A stretch of DNA of 64,000 nt from Lysobacteraceae bacterium (GTDB lineage: Bacteria; Pseudomonadota; Gammaproteobacteria; Xanthomonadales; Xanthomonadaceae), in contig BPKJ01000006.1 of assembly GCA_026005075.1 (NCBI GenBank), positions 124,001 through 188,000 of the forward strand, in the 5' to 3' direction. Position 1 is the stretch's first letter. Every line of letters starts with the position of its first letter. Made by a program: the position numbers and the translations under genes. This document shows, piece by piece, positions 1 to 8,948 of this stretch. The notes under the pieces were generated by a model. The model had not been told where the DNA came from. It worked only from the letters and a program-made list of their open reading frames with translations, and made no database searches.

Positions 1-209
1 TGACCATGGTCTCGGCGGAGAACCGCAAGGAATCGCGCGGCGCCCATGCGCGCGAGGATTACCCCGAGCGCGACGACGTCCACTGGCACAAGCACACGCT
101 GTGCTGGATCGACGAGAAGGGCAACACCCGGATCGACTACCGTCCGGTTCACATGTACACCCTGACCGCGGACGTCGAGGTGGTGCCGCCCAAGGCCCGC
201 ACCTACTGA
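1..209 (+). CDS. sdhA: Succinate dehydrogenase flavoprotein subunit, C-terminal end (partial)
   Basis: Only the last 69 or so codons are present; the gene begins before the window and reads through from base 3 to a TGA at 207-209. The fragment has the features of the SdhA C-terminal domain: an [14 protein letters not shown] segment, in which the arginine and histidine belong to the conserved SdhA tail, then a WHKHTL strand and a final [11 protein letters not shown]-like end. SdhA carries covalent FAD and oxidises succinate to fumarate on the cytoplasmic face of the inner membrane. It is followed after 56 bases by sdhB and then by sdhE, whose product attaches the FAD to SdhA. Confidence 0.93.
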   Translation, partial: TMVSAENRKESRGAHAREDYPERDDVHWHKHTLCWIDEKGNTRIDYRPVHMYTLTADVEVVPPKARTY

Positions 210-265
210 ACCCGACGATGCCGTCCGCCGCAGCCGTCCAGCACTGAACACAGCGAGTCGCAACC

Positions 266-1054
266 GTGGCCGAATTCACCCTGCCGAAGAACTCCAAGAT
301 CCAGAAGGGCAAGCACTTCCCGGCGAAGAATCCCAAGGGCAAGGTGCGTACCTTCAAGGTGTACCGGTGGAATCCCGACGATGGCCAGAACCCGCGCGTG
401 GACACCTACGAGGTGGACCTGGGCAGTTGCGGGCCGATGGTTCTGGACGCGCTGATCAAGATCAAGAACGAGATCGACCCGACCCTGACCTTCCGCCGCT
501 CCTGCCGCGAGGGCATCTGCGGCAGCTGTGCCATGAACATCGACGGCACCAACACGCTGGCCTGCACCAAGGCCATCGAGGACTGCCGCGCGGAGACGGT
601 CCCGGTCTATCCGCTCCCGCACATGGAAGTGGTGAAGGATCTGGTCCCGGACCTCACCCACTTCTACGCCCAGTACGCCTCCATCCGGCCCTGGCTGCGT
701 ACCCAGAGCGCGCCGCCGCCCGATCGCGAGCGGCTGCAGTCGCCGGAGGACCGCAAGAAGCTGGACGGCCTGTACGAGTGCATCCTCTGTGCCTGCTGCA
801 GCACCTCCTGCCCGAGCTACTGGTGGAACGGCGAGCGCTACCTTGGACCGGCGATCCTGCTGCAGGCCTACCGCTGGATCGTCGATTCCCGCGACGAGGA
901 CACCGGAGCGCGCCTGGACGAGCTCGAGGACCCGTTCCGGCTGTACCGCTGCCACACCATCATGAACTGCGCGCGTACCTGCCCGAAGGGCCTCAACCCC
1001 GCCCGCGCCATCGGCGAGATCAAGAAGCTGATGCTGCAGCGGCGGGGTGCCTGA
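266..1054 (+). CDS. sdhB: Succinate dehydrogenase iron-sulfur subunit
   Basis: A 262-residue SdhB that carries electrons from the FAD of SdhA to quinone through three Fe-S clusters. The N-terminal ferredoxin domain has C80, C85, C88 and C100 (2Fe-2S). The C-terminal domain has C172, C175, C178 and C182 around [11 protein letters not shown], then C229, C235 and C239, giving the 4Fe-4S and 3Fe-4S ligands. Length matches the family. The start is a GTG at 266, since there is no ATG in frame before the conserved region. It lies between sdhA and sdhE in a typical succinate dehydrogenase operon; sdhC and sdhD are presumably upstream, outside the window. Confidence 0.97.
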   Translation: MAEFTLPKNSKIQKGKHFPAKNPKGKVRTFKVYRWNPDDGQNPRVDTYEVDLGSCGPMVLDALIKIKNEIDPTLTFRRSCREGICGSCAMNIDGTNTLACTKAIEDCRAETVPVYPLPHMEVVKDLVPDLTHFYAQYASIRPWLRTQSAPPPDRERLQSPEDRKKLDGLYECILCACCSTSCPSYWWNGERYLGPAILLQAYRWIVDSRDEDTGARLDELEDPFRLYRCHTIMNCARTCPKGLNPARAIGEIKKLMLQRRGA

Positions 1055-1077
1055 AGCCCCCGGCGGGACGCTCCACG

Positions 1078-1326
1078 ATGGACGAGGCGGCCACGTTGCG
1101 GCGCCTGCGCTGGCGGTGCCGGCGGGGCATGCGCGAACTCGACCAGCTGATGCTCCGCTACCTCGAGCGTCGCTGGCCGGAGGCGGATCCGGCCGAACGC
1201 GCGGCCTTCGAGCGTCTGCTCGACACCGAGGACGATCGCCTCTGGCGCTGGTTCATGGGCCGTGAGGCCGTGGAGGATCCCGAGCTTGCCGCACTCGTCG
1301 CCCGCATTGGCCAGTTGCCGGCTTGA
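1078..1326 (+). CDS. sdhE: FAD assembly factor SdhE (YgfY/CptB)
   Basis: An 82-residue all-helical protein of the SdhE/Sdh5 family, which promotes covalent attachment of FAD to SdhA. The diagnostic RGxxE motif is present (R16, G17, E20 in CRRGMRELD), followed by the conserved LERRWP and [10 protein letters not shown] segments. The ATG at 1078 lies 23 bases after the sdhB stop and gives the normal family length; the longer open frame upstream overlaps sdhB and is not supported. Its 3' end overlaps ygfX, as in many gammaproteobacteria. CptB is an older antitoxin name; the flavinylation role is better established for this family. Confidence 0.93.
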   Translation: MDEAATLRRLRWRCRRGMRELDQLMLRYLERRWPEADPAERAAFERLLDTEDDRLWRWFMGREAVEDPELAALVARIGQLPA

Positions 1327-1720
1327 TCCGGCCCGGCAAGGCCGGATCGAGGCCGGTCTCGGCGTCCTGCTCGCACTGCTCGCGGCCATCGCGGTGGCCT
1401 GCTCCGGTCTGCCGCTGCCGCTCGGCGGCGCCTTGTGGCTGAGCGCTGCATGGAGCCTCGGGCGTGCACTCCGAGGACCGCGCCCGGCATGGGTCGGGCT
1501 CGAGGAGGGGGCGGTGACGCTGCACTGGGAGGATGGCGGCGCCTCGCAGCGCTGCCTCGAGGTGCGCAAGTGGGGACCGTGGCGGCTCGTGCGGCTTGCC
1601 CCCGTACAGGGGCGTCCGCCCGTGGCCCGGATCCTGGCCAGCGCGTCGAGCGCGGAGATGCGTCGGCGGCTGGGGCGGTTGTGCGCAGGGCTCGGCTCCG
1701 CACCGCGCGCCAGCGTGTAA
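1262..1720 (+). CDS. ygfX: YgfX (CptA)-family small membrane protein
   Basis: A 152-residue (or shorter) protein directly after and overlapping sdhE. It has two hydrophobic stretches close together (about residues 32-62), then a basic, mostly beta C-terminal part with VTLHWEDG and WGPWRLVRL, the layout of YgfX/CptA, a small inner-membrane protein encoded with SdhE. The E. coli protein has been described as a toxin acting on cytoskeletal proteins. The GTG at 1262 gives the longest form. A TTG at 1307 would give a start close to the LRPSRRL-like segment found early in family members, so the true start is uncertain. Assignment rests on topology and position. Confidence 0.7.
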   Translation: MRPWRIPSLPHSSPALASCRLDPARQGRIEAGLGVLLALLAAIAVACSGLPLPLGGALWLSAAWSLGRALRGPRPAWVGLEEGAVTLHWEDGGASQRCLEVRKWGPWRLVRLAPVQGRPPVARILASASSAEMRRRLGRLCAGLGSAPRASV

Positions 1721-1750
1721 GCTTCGCCTTCCCCGGACCGTACCCGAACC

Positions 1751-3010
1751 ATGTTCCATCCTCTCCCGCTCGCGCTGGGCCTGCGCTACACCCGCGCCAA
1801 GCGGCGCAACCACTTCATCTCCTTCATCTCGGCGGTGTCGATGCTGGGTATCGCGCTCGGGGTGACCGTTCTGATCACGGTGATCTCGGTGATGAACGGG
1901 TTCGAGCAGGAGCTGCGTACGCGGATCCTCGGCATGGTGGCGCATGCCACCGTCTCCGGGCTCGGCGCACCGCTGCAGGACTGGCCGCGCGCCGTGGAGC
2001 TCGCCCACGAGGATCCACGCGTGCTGGGTGCCGCGCCCTACGTGGAGGGCGAGGCGATGATCCAGGGCAGGGGCGTGCAGGGTGCGATCCTGCGTGGAAT
2101 CCTGCCCGATCAGGAGGGCAGCGTGTCGGAAGTGGGGGCGAAGATGAAGCAGGGGCGGCTGGAAGACCTGGTCTCCGGCGGCTACCGCATCGTCCTCGGG
2201 GCGGAGCTCGCCTTGTGGCTGGGGGTGGACGTGGGCGATCAGGTGCTGGTCTACGTTCCGGAGTTTCGCAGCACACCGATCGGATCCCTGCCGCAGGTGC
2301 GTCGCTTCACCGTCAGTGGGATCTTCGAGGTCGGCGCGCAGCAGTACGACCTCGGCATGGCGCTGGTTCACATGGAGGATGCGCAGCGCCTGTTGCGGAT
2401 GGGCTCGGGCGTGAGCGGGATCCGACTCAAGGTGGAGGACATGTTCCGCGCCTGGGAGCTGGCCCGCGACCTCGGTGACCGGATGGAGGAGCAGCTTGGG
2501 CAGACGGTACGCGTGCGCGACTGGTCGCGCGAACACGCCAATTTCTTCCGCGCCATCCGCACCGAGAAGACGGTGATGTTCATCATCCTCTCCCTGATCG
2601 TCGCCGTCGCGGCCTTCAACCTCGTTTCCTCGCTGGTCATGCTGGTCACCGACAAGCAGGCCGACATCGCCATCCTCCGCACCCTTGGCCTGACGCCGGC
2701 CCAGGTCATGGCGGCCTTCGTGGTGCAGGGGACCCTGATCGGGGTGATCGGGATCGCGGCGGGCCTTGGCGGCGGCATCGCCCTGACCCTGAACCTGCAA
2801 AGGGTGGTCGGGGCGCTGGAGCGGACCTTCGGGTTCGAGGCCCTGCCTGCCGACGTCTACTACATCAGCGGCGGCATCCCGACCCTGCTGCGGCAGGAGG
2901 ACGTGCTCACCATCGCCGTGATCGCCTTCGTGCTCTGCATGCTTGCGACCGTCTACCCCGCGTGGCGCGCGTCCCGCGTCGATCCTGCCGCGGCCCTTCG
3001 CTATGAGTGA
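1751..3010 (+). CDS. lolC: Lipoprotein-releasing ABC transporter permease LolC/LolE type
   Basis: A 419-residue inner-membrane permease that releases mature lipoproteins to the periplasmic carrier LolA. It has the LolC/E opening ([19 protein letters not shown]), a first membrane helix at about 25-50, a large periplasmic domain, and three C-terminal helices (about 275-300, 320-345, 375-400), ending in [13 protein letters not shown]. The ATG at 1751 gives the usual length. Its stop overlaps the lolD start. Only one permease gene is present here, whereas E. coli has lolC and lolE flanking lolD. A second copy could be elsewhere, or this one may act as a homodimer (LolF type). Confidence 0.92.
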   Translation: MFHPLPLALGLRYTRAKRRNHFISFISAVSMLGIALGVTVLITVISVMNGFEQELRTRILGMVAHATVSGLGAPLQDWPRAVELAHEDPRVLGAAPYVEGEAMIQGRGVQGAILRGILPDQEGSVSEVGAKMKQGRLEDLVSGGYRIVLGAELALWLGVDVGDQVLVYVPEFRSTPIGSLPQVRRFTVSGIFEVGAQQYDLGMALVHMEDAQRLLRMGSGVSGIRLKVEDMFRAWELARDLGDRMEEQLGQTVRVRDWSREHANFFRAIRTEKTVMFIILSLIVAVAAFNLVSSLVMLVTDKQADIAILRTLGLTPAQVMAAFVVQGTLIGVIGIAAGLGGGIALTLNLQRVVGALERTFGFEALPADVYYISGGIPTLLRQEDVLTIAVIAFVLCMLATVYPAWRASRVDPAAALRYE

Positions 3011-3728
3011 GCCCACCGCCCCCCGTGCCGATGTGGGCGAGGTCGTGCTGCGCTGCACCGGCCTTGCCAAGACCTATGCCGAGGGGCGGCTGCGCACGCC
3101 GGTGTTCGCCGCGGTCGACCTCGAGGTGCGGGCCGGAGAGATGGTGGCCATCGTGGGCCCCTCCGGGGCCGGCAAGAGCACGCTGCTGCATCTGCTCGGC
3201 GGCCTGGATCGGGCCAGCGCAGGCGAGGTCTGGGTCGCCGGCGAGCGCATGTCCGCGCTCTCCGACGCCGACCGCGGACGGCTCCGCAACCGTGCGCTCG
3301 GCTTCATCTACCAGTTCCACCATCTGCTGCCCGAGTTCACCGCGCTGGAGAACGTGATGATGCCGGCGATGATCGGCGGCGCGAGCCGTGCCGAGGCCGC
3401 CCGCCGTGCCGAGGCCCTGCTGGAGCGGGTCGGCCTCGGCCACCGCCTGCAGCACAAGCCGGGGGAACTGTCCGGTGGCGAGCGGCAGCGCTGCGCGGTG
3501 GCGCGGGCGCTGGTCAACCGTCCGGCCTGCGTGCTCGGTGACGAGCCCACCGGCAACCTCGATGCCCGCACCGCGGCCGCGGTGTTCGCGCTGATGCGCG
3601 AGCTCAATCGCGAGGCCGGAACCAGCCTGGTGCTGGTCACCCACGATCACGGGCTGGCCAGGCAGCTGGACCGGACGCTGGAGCTGGCCGACGGGCGCCT
3701 GGGTCCGTTCCCGGGCGGGAGCGCCTGA
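3003..3728 (+). CDS. lolD: Lipoprotein-releasing ABC transporter ATP-binding protein LolD
   Basis: A 241-residue ABC ATPase powering LolC. Walker A is GPSGAGKST at 52-60, the Q-loop is around Q104 in [10 protein letters not shown] (the FHHLLPEF string is typical of LolD), the signature LSGGERQR is at about 156-163, and Walker B ends in GDEPT at about 179-183. The H-loop histidine is in VTHDH. The ATG at 3003 lies inside the last codons of lolC (8-base overlap), indicating translational coupling. An upstream in-frame start would intrude 60 bases into lolC and is unlikely. Confidence 0.96.
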   Translation: MSEPTAPRADVGEVVLRCTGLAKTYAEGRLRTPVFAAVDLEVRAGEMVAIVGPSGAGKSTLLHLLGGLDRASAGEVWVAGERMSALSDADRGRLRNRALGFIYQFHHLLPEFTALENVMMPAMIGGASRAEAARRAEALLERVGLGHRLQHKPGELSGGERQRCAVARALVNRPACVLGDEPTGNLDARTAAAVFALMRELNREAGTSLVLVTHDHGLARQLDRTLELADGRLGPFPGGSA

Positions 3729-3736
3729 AGCCGACC

Positions 3737-6028
3737 ATGCGCGGGCAGGGGCCCACGCTCGGCCCGGGCTTGGCGCTGTGGGTCCTTGCCGTGGCGCTGG
3801 GGGTGCTCGCCCTGCCGCGAATGCCGGCCTTGCCGTGGTGGCTGGCGGCCGGTGCCATCGGCCTGCTGGCCCTGCGCGGCCGCCCATGGGTGCGCTGGCT
3901 CGGTGCCGGCCTGCTGGCCGCCGCCTGGACCGGTACGGTCGCGGTCTGTGCGCTCGATGCACGCTGGGCGGGTGGGGATCCTGCGCGCATCCACATGCTC
4001 GAGGTCGAGGTGCGGGGGCTGCCGCGTCCGGCGCCGGGCTACACACGCTTTCTCGCCCGGGTGACGGCGGCCGGGGACGAGGCCTCGCGGCTGCTGGGAA
4101 AGACCGTGCAGGTGACGTGGTATGCGGAGGACCCGCTGCCGGTGCAGCCTGGCGAGCGCTGGCGGCTGCCGCTCCGCTTGCGGCGCCCCGGCGGCCTGCG
4201 CAACCCCGGTGGGTTCGACTTCGAGCGCCATGCCCTGGTCCACCGCATCGCCGCCGTGGCCATCGGTTCGGGGCCGGGCGAGCGGACCGGGGCCGCCGGC
4301 GGGATCGATCTTGCGCGCGGGCGGATCGCGGCGCGCATCGGGCAGGTCACCGGCACCTCGGCTTCGCTGTTGCGTGGCCTGGCCGTGGGCGACACCTCGG
4401 CGCTGGGCGATGCGGATTGGGACCGTCTGCGGCGGGTCGGCCTGAGCCATCTCCTGGCGATCTCCGGGCTGCACCTCGGCATCGTGGCGGGTCTTGCGGC
4501 GCTGCTGGTCCGGCTCGGCTTCCGTCTGTTTCCGGGCCTCGGCCTGCGCTGGCCACGCCCGCAGGCCGCCGCGCTGGCAGCGCTGCTGGCCGCCTCCGGC
4601 TATGCGCTCCTCAGCGGCCTTGGCCTGCCGACCCTGCGCAGCCTGTGCATGCTGGCCGTGGCGCTCGCCGGCGTCCTGCTCCGCCGCCGCAATCCAGGCG
4701 GCACCTCGCTGGCGCTGGCGGCGCTGGTGCTCTGGGCGCTGGATCCGCTCGCCCTGCTCACGCCCGGGTACTGGCTGAGCCTTGGGGGCGTGTTCTGGCT
4801 GCTGGCCTGCGTGCCGCGGGGCGAGGGCCTGCGGCATGCCGCGTTCTCGCTCGCGCGCGCCCAGCTGGTGCTGGGCCTTGCCCTGGCGCCGCTCTCGGTC
4901 CTGTTCTTCGGCGGCCTGTCGCTGGCCGGATTCCTGCTGAACCTGATCGCGGTGCCATGGGTCACGCTGGTGGTGGTGCCAAGCCTGCTGGTCGGCGTCG
5001 TCTTGCTGCCATGGCCGGTGCTGGCCGAGCCCTGCCTGCGTCTCGCGGCGCGGGCGGTGCACTGGATCTGGGATCTTGCCGGTCTGGCCGCGGACCTGCC
5101 CTGGGCCTACCTGCACCTGCCCGAGCCGACGGGATGGACGGTGCTGCTCGCGGCGTTGGGCTGCATCGTGCTGCTCGCTCCGCGCGGCATGCCCGGACGC
5201 ATGCTCGGTGGCCTGCTGCTGCTGCCCCTGCTATGGCCCGCGCCTTCGGCCATCGCCCCCGGCGCGGTGCGCATCGACCTGCTGGACGTGGGGCAGGGGC
5301 TGGCGGTGCTGGTGCGCACGCGCGGGCATGCGCTGCTCTACGACACCGCGGCGCGTTCGCGGTTCGGCTTCGACGCGGGCGAGGCGGTGGTTCTGCCGGC
5401 CCTGCGCGCGCTCGGCGTCAGACGGCTCGACCGCATCCTGGTCAGCCATGGCGATGCCGACCATGCGGGCGGTCTGGAGGCACTCCGCCGTGCGTTTCCA
5501 CAGGCGAGGGTCGCCTCGGGGGAGCCCGGGCGGCTGGGTGTGGCGGCCTGCCGGGCCGGCGAGGCCTGGGACTGGGACGGTGTGGGCTTTCGTCTCCTCC
5601 ACCCACCGGTGCATTTTCCCGAGCTCGGCAACCAGAGCAGTTGCGTGCTGCAGGTGGCCACAGCCGGCGGGCGGGCCTTGATTCCCGGCGACATCGACCG
5701 CCTGATCGAGCAAAGGCTGGTGCGCGAGCAGGCCGAGGCGCTGCGGGCCAACCTGCTGGTGGTGCCCCATCACGGCAGCGCCAGCTCCTCGGACGAGGCC
5801 TTCGTCGCGGCCGTCGCGCCGCGCTGGGCGGCGGTCTCGGTGGGCGAGGGCAACCGCTTCGGCCATCCAAGACCGGAGGTCGTGGCGCGCTACCGGGCGC
5901 GGGGAGCGGAACTGCTCAGCACCGCGGAAACCGGCCGCATCGCCTGGGTCCTGGATGCCGCGGGCGGCCGTATCGAGCTCGTCGAGCGCCGCGATCGCAG
6001 GCGCTTCTGGGACGCGAGGTCGCCCTGA
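3737..6028 (+). CDS. comEC: ComEC/Rec2 DNA-internalisation channel
   Basis: A 763-residue polytopic membrane protein of the ComEC/Rec2 family, which moves single-stranded DNA across the inner membrane in natural transformation. The N-terminal third has membrane segments and a DUF4131-like periplasmic stretch. The central Competence domain has the LLAISGLHLGIVAGL motif at about 238-252 and many helices. The C-terminal metallo-beta-lactamase-like domain has the SHGDADHAGG metal-site motif near residue 569, and VVPHHGSASSS later. Length is normal. It lies 8 bases after lolD and before exbB. It suggests competence potential, although the pilus and ComEA are not in the window. Confidence 0.94.
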   Translation: MRGQGPTLGPGLALWVLAVALGVLALPRMPALPWWLAAGAIGLLALRGRPWVRWLGAGLLAAAWTGTVAVCALDARWAGGDPARIHMLEVEVRGLPRPAPGYTRFLARVTAAGDEASRLLGKTVQVTWYAEDPLPVQPGERWRLPLRLRRPGGLRNPGGFDFERHALVHRIAAVAIGSGPGERTGAAGGIDLARGRIAARIGQVTGTSASLLRGLAVGDTSALGDADWDRLRRVGLSHLLAISGLHLGIVAGLAALLVRLGFRLFPGLGLRWPRPQAAALAALLAASGYALLSGLGLPTLRSLCMLAVALAGVLLRRRNPGGTSLALAALVLWALDPLALLTPGYWLSLGGVFWLLACVPRGEGLRHAAFSLARAQLVLGLALAPLSVLFFGGLSLAGFLLNLIAVPWVTLVVVPSLLVGVVLLPWPVLAEPCLRLAARAVHWIWDLAGLAADLPWAYLHLPEPTGWTVLLAALGCIVLLAPRGMPGRMLGGLLLLPLLWPAPSAIAPGAVRIDLLDVGQGLAVLVRTRGHALLYDTAARSRFGFDAGEAVVLPALRALGVRRLDRILVSHGDADHAGGLEALRRAFPQARVASGEPGRLGVAACRAGEAWDWDGVGFRLLHPPVHFPELGNQSSCVLQVATAGGRALIPGDIDRLIEQRLVREQAEALRANLLVVPHHGSASSSDEAFVAAVAPRWAAVSVGEGNRFGHPRPEVVARYRARGAELLSTAETGRIAWVLDAAGGRIELVERRDRRRFWDARSP

Positions 6029-6112
6029 ACGATCCGCGCGGGCCTGCCTGCGAGGGCCTGCTCGGGCTACACTTCGCCGGCGGTGCCGCGCCGCGCAAGG
6101 GAGCTTCGACAC

Positions 6113-6763
6113 GTGTGGGAACTGATCAAGGCAGGCGGATGGGTGATGGTGCCGATCCTGGCCTGCGCCGTACTGACGCTGGCGATCGCGCTGGAGCGCT
6201 TCTGGACCCTGCGACGCGCCACGGTGATCCCCCCCGAACTGGGCGACGAGGTCCGCGACTGGGCGGCGCGCGGCCATCTCGATCCCAAGCATCTCGAGGC
6301 CCTGCGGCAGAATTCGCCGCTCGGCGAGCTGCTGGCCAGCGCGCTGGAGGTGCGTGACCGCCCCCGCGAGCAGATCAAGGACCGTGTCGAGGACGTCGGC
6401 CGTCACATCGCCCACGAGCTGGAGCGCTTCCTGAATGCGCTCGGCACCATTGCCGGGGTGGCGCCGCTGCTTGGGCTGCTCGGCACCGTGTTCGGCATGA
6501 TCCGCATGTTCCTCGGCATCCTCGGTTCCGGGATCGGCGATGCCAGCCGCCTCGCCGGCGGCATCGGCGAGGCGCTCGTCACCACCGCGGCCGGGCTGTG
6601 CGTGGCGATTCCGGCGCTGATGCTGTACCGCTTCTTCCGCGGCCGGGTGAACGCCTACGTCGTCGAGATGGAGAAGCAGGCCATCCTCCTGCTCGACACG
6701 CTGGAAACCGGCCAGAGCCGGACGGCTCCGGCCCGCAACCCGGCACGTCGGGCGCGCGCATGA
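6113..6763 (+). CDS. exbB: ExbB/TolQ-family proton channel subunit
   Basis: A 216-residue MotA/TolQ/ExbB-family protein forming, with ExbD, the proton channel that energises outer-membrane processes. It begins MWELIKAGGWVMVPIL, the usual ExbB opening, so I place the start at the GTG at 6113; the open frame extends 30 bases upstream to 6083 without similarity. There are three membrane segments: about 10-30, 112-135 (GTIAGVAPLLGLLGTVFGM) and 150-180. The stop overlaps the exbD start (ATGA). Beside msbA and lpxK the pair is a conserved neighbour in related genomes; the energised partner (TonB or other) is not in the window. Confidence 0.92.
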   Translation: MWELIKAGGWVMVPILACAVLTLAIALERFWTLRRATVIPPELGDEVRDWAARGHLDPKHLEALRQNSPLGELLASALEVRDRPREQIKDRVEDVGRHIAHELERFLNALGTIAGVAPLLGLLGTVFGMIRMFLGILGSGIGDASRLAGGIGEALVTTAAGLCVAIPALMLYRFFRGRVNAYVVEMEKQAILLLDTLETGQSRTAPARNPARRARA

Positions 6764-7185
6764 ACTTTCGCACCGGGCGGTCGCTCGACGAGCCCGAGGT
6801 CAGTCTGACCTCGCTCATCGACGTGGTCTTCACGCTGATCATCTTCTTCGTGGTCACCGCGACCTTCGACGAGCGCAGCGCCATCCAGATCGATCTGCCC
6901 AAGGCCAGCACCCAGGCGGCACCGGCCCAGGACCCGCCGCTGACCCTCGCGGTGGATCCGCAGGGGCGCTACTTCGTCGAGAACCGGGAAGTCCTCAAGC
7001 GCGATCCGGCCTCCTTGCGCACGGCGATCGCGCAGGTCGCCGGCGAGGCGCGCGATCGCCCGGTGGTGGTGCGGGCCGACGCCCGCACCCCGCACCAGGC
7101 CGTGGTGACCGCGCTGGACGTGCTCGGCCAGCTCGGGTTCCGGCGCATCTCGATCGCCACCGTCGGGACCACCGACGGGGCCTGA
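6760..7185 (+). CDS. exbD: ExbD/TolR-family proton channel subunit
   Basis: A 141-residue partner of ExbB. It has a short cytoplasmic N-terminus, one membrane helix at about 19-41 (LIDVVFTLIIFFVVTATF) with the conserved proton-path aspartate D21, and a periplasmic domain of the ExbD/TolR fold ending in a GFRRISIAT strand. The ATG at 6760 overlaps the exbB stop by four bases, so the two are coupled. msbA starts 2 bases after its stop, placing all three in one transcription unit. Confidence 0.94.
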   Translation: MNFRTGRSLDEPEVSLTSLIDVVFTLIIFFVVTATFDERSAIQIDLPKASTQAAPAQDPPLTLAVDPQGRYFVENREVLKRDPASLRTAIAQVAGEARDRPVVVRADARTPHQAVVTALDVLGQLGFRRISIATVGTTDGA

Positions 7186-7187
7186 CC

Positions 7188-8948
7188 GTGAGCCGCCTGC
7201 CCGAGCCGCCCGACCCCTGGGTCAGCTACCGGCGCCTGCTGGGCATCGCCCACCGCTACCGCTGGCTGATCGTCGCGGCGATGGTCGCCATGGTGATCGA
7301 GGCCGCCTCCGGCGCGGCCTTCATGAGCCTCATGGAACCCCTCGTCGACGAGGGGTTCGTGCAGAGGAACCCGCAGGCCGGATGGTTCTACCCGCTGCTG
7401 ATCGTGGGCCTGTTCCTGCTCCGCGGGCTGGCCACGTTCGTGACCGACTACGGCATGGCAAGGGCCGGGCGCAGCGTGGTCCGCGACCTGCGGATGATGC
7501 TGATGGCCAAGTACCTGCGCCTGCCCTGCACGCACTACGATGCCGAGCCGGTGCAGGTCATGGTCTCGCGCCTCAACTACGACACCGAACAGGTGGCCCA
7601 GGCCAGCAGCGAGGCGCTGAAGACGCTGATCACCGACACCCTGCTGATCGTGTTCCTGCTCGGGGTGATGCTGAGCAAGAGCGTGGCGGTGACCCTGACC
7701 ATGCTGGTCGTCGCGCCGGTGATCGCCGCCATCGTGGCCGTGGTGGGGCGGCGCTACCGGCGCCTGAACAGCCGGATCCAGGAGAACGTCGCCGAACTCG
7801 CGCACCGCGCCGAGCAGATGCTGCAGGCCCATCAGGAAATCCGCGTCCACGGTGCGCAGACCCAGGAGCTGGGGCGCTACCGCCGTCTCGCCGACCGGCT
7901 GCTCGGCCTGAACACCAAGGTCGAATCGACGCGCGCGATGTCCTCCTCGACCGTGCAGCTCCTGGGTGCCACGGCGCTGGCGGTGATCGTGTACGTCGCC
8001 GGCATCGAGGCCGCGGCCGGCCGCCTGTCGCCCGGCCAGTTCGTGGCCCTGATGACCTCGATGATGGCCCTGCTGCCCTCGCTCAAGCGCATCACCACGG
8101 TGCAGAGCCAGCTTGCCCGCGGCATCGCGGCGGCGCAGAAGATCTTCTCGGTGCTCGACGCGGAGGAGGAGCCGGACCGGGGCAGGGTGGAACTGGTGCG
8201 CGCGCGTGGCGAGATCGAGTTCCGCAACGTGCGGCTGCGCTACCACGAGGACGGTCCCTGGGTGCTGGACGGGATCAGCTTCACCGCCCGCCCCGGCATG
8301 ATCACCGCCATCGTCGGCCGCTCGGGCTCCGGCAAGACCACGCTGGTCCGGCTGCTGCCGAGGTTCTACGCGCCGGACGAAGGCGAGATCCTCCTCGACG
8401 GCCGACCCTTGCAGGACTACCGTCTGGCCGATCTCCGGCGGCAGATCGCCATGGTCGGGCAGCAGGTGGTGCTGTTCGACGACACCGTCATGGCCAACAT
8501 CGCGCTGGGAACCGAGCACCCGGACCCGCAGGCGGTGCGCACGGCGGCCAGGGTCGCCCACGCCCTGGAGTTCATCGACACCCTGCCGGGCGGTCTCGAG
8601 GCCGGTGTCGGCGACAAGGGAGGCCGTCTGTCCGGCGGGCAGCGCCAGCGTCTGGCCATCGCCCGTGCCGTGTTCCGCGATGCACCGGTGCTGATCCTGG
8701 ACGAGGCGACGGCCGCGCTGGACAGCCACTCCGAGCGCCTCGTGCAGGAGGCGCTGGACCGCCTGCTTGCGCAGCGGACCAGTTTCATCATCGCGCACCG
8801 GCTGGCCACGGTGGAGCACGCCCATCAGGTCCTGGTCCTCGACCAGGGCCGTCTGGTCGAGCAGGGCACCCATGCCGAGCTGCTGGCCCGCGGCGGGCTG
8901 TACACCGCCCTGCACCGGATGCAGTTTCGCGACGCCGATGGCGCCTGA
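7188..8948 (+). CDS. msbA: Lipid A export ABC transporter MsbA
   Basis: A 586-residue half-transporter that flips core-lipid A across the inner membrane. The N-terminal half has six membrane helices (about 20-300) with the YDAEPVQVMVSRLNYDTEQV coupling region. The nucleotide-binding domain (about 345-586) has Walker A GRSGSGKTT, signature LSGGQRQR, Walker B VLILDEATAALD and the switch histidine in IIAHRLATV. Start is the GTG at 7188, 2 bases after exbD. It overlaps lpxK by 11 bases, the classic msbA-lpxK pairing, which supports MsbA over a generic exporter. Confidence 0.95.
   Translation: MSRLPEPPDPWVSYRRLLGIAHRYRWLIVAAMVAMVIEAASGAAFMSLMEPLVDEGFVQRNPQAGWFYPLLIVGLFLLRGLATFVTDYGMARAGRSVVRDLRMMLMAKYLRLPCTHYDAEPVQVMVSRLNYDTEQVAQASSEALKTLITDTLLIVFLLGVMLSKSVAVTLTMLVVAPVIAAIVAVVGRRYRRLNSRIQENVAELAHRAEQMLQAHQEIRVHGAQTQELGRYRRLADRLLGLNTKVESTRAMSSSTVQLLGATALAVIVYVAGIEAAAGRLSPGQFVALMTSMMALLPSLKRITTVQSQLARGIAAAQKIFSVLDAEEEPDRGRVELVRARGEIEFRNVRLRYHEDGPWVLDGISFTARPGMITAIVGRSGSGKTTLVRLLPRFYAPDEGEILLDGRPLQDYRLADLRRQIAMVGQQVVLFDDTVMANIALGTEHPDPQAVRTAARVAHALEFIDTLPGGLEAGVGDKGGRLSGGQRQRLAIARAVFRDAPVLILDEATAALDSHSERLVQEALDRLLAQRTSFIIAHRLATVEHAHQVLVLDQGRLVEQGTHAELLARGGLYTALHRMQFRDADGA

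Noticed and set aside
203-955. Long antisense open frame opposite sdhB
   Set aside because: GC-rich codon usage leaves shadow frames open on both strands; the translation has no family features and sdhB is certain.
1078-1720. SdhE-YgfX as a toxin-antitoxin system
   Set aside because: The pair was once named CptAB, but the SdhE flavinylation role and its place in the sdh operon explain it better.
1253-3070. 605-codon open frame opposite sdhE-lolC
   Set aside because: Low-complexity, His/Arg/Gly-rich translation without motifs; a shadow of lolC.
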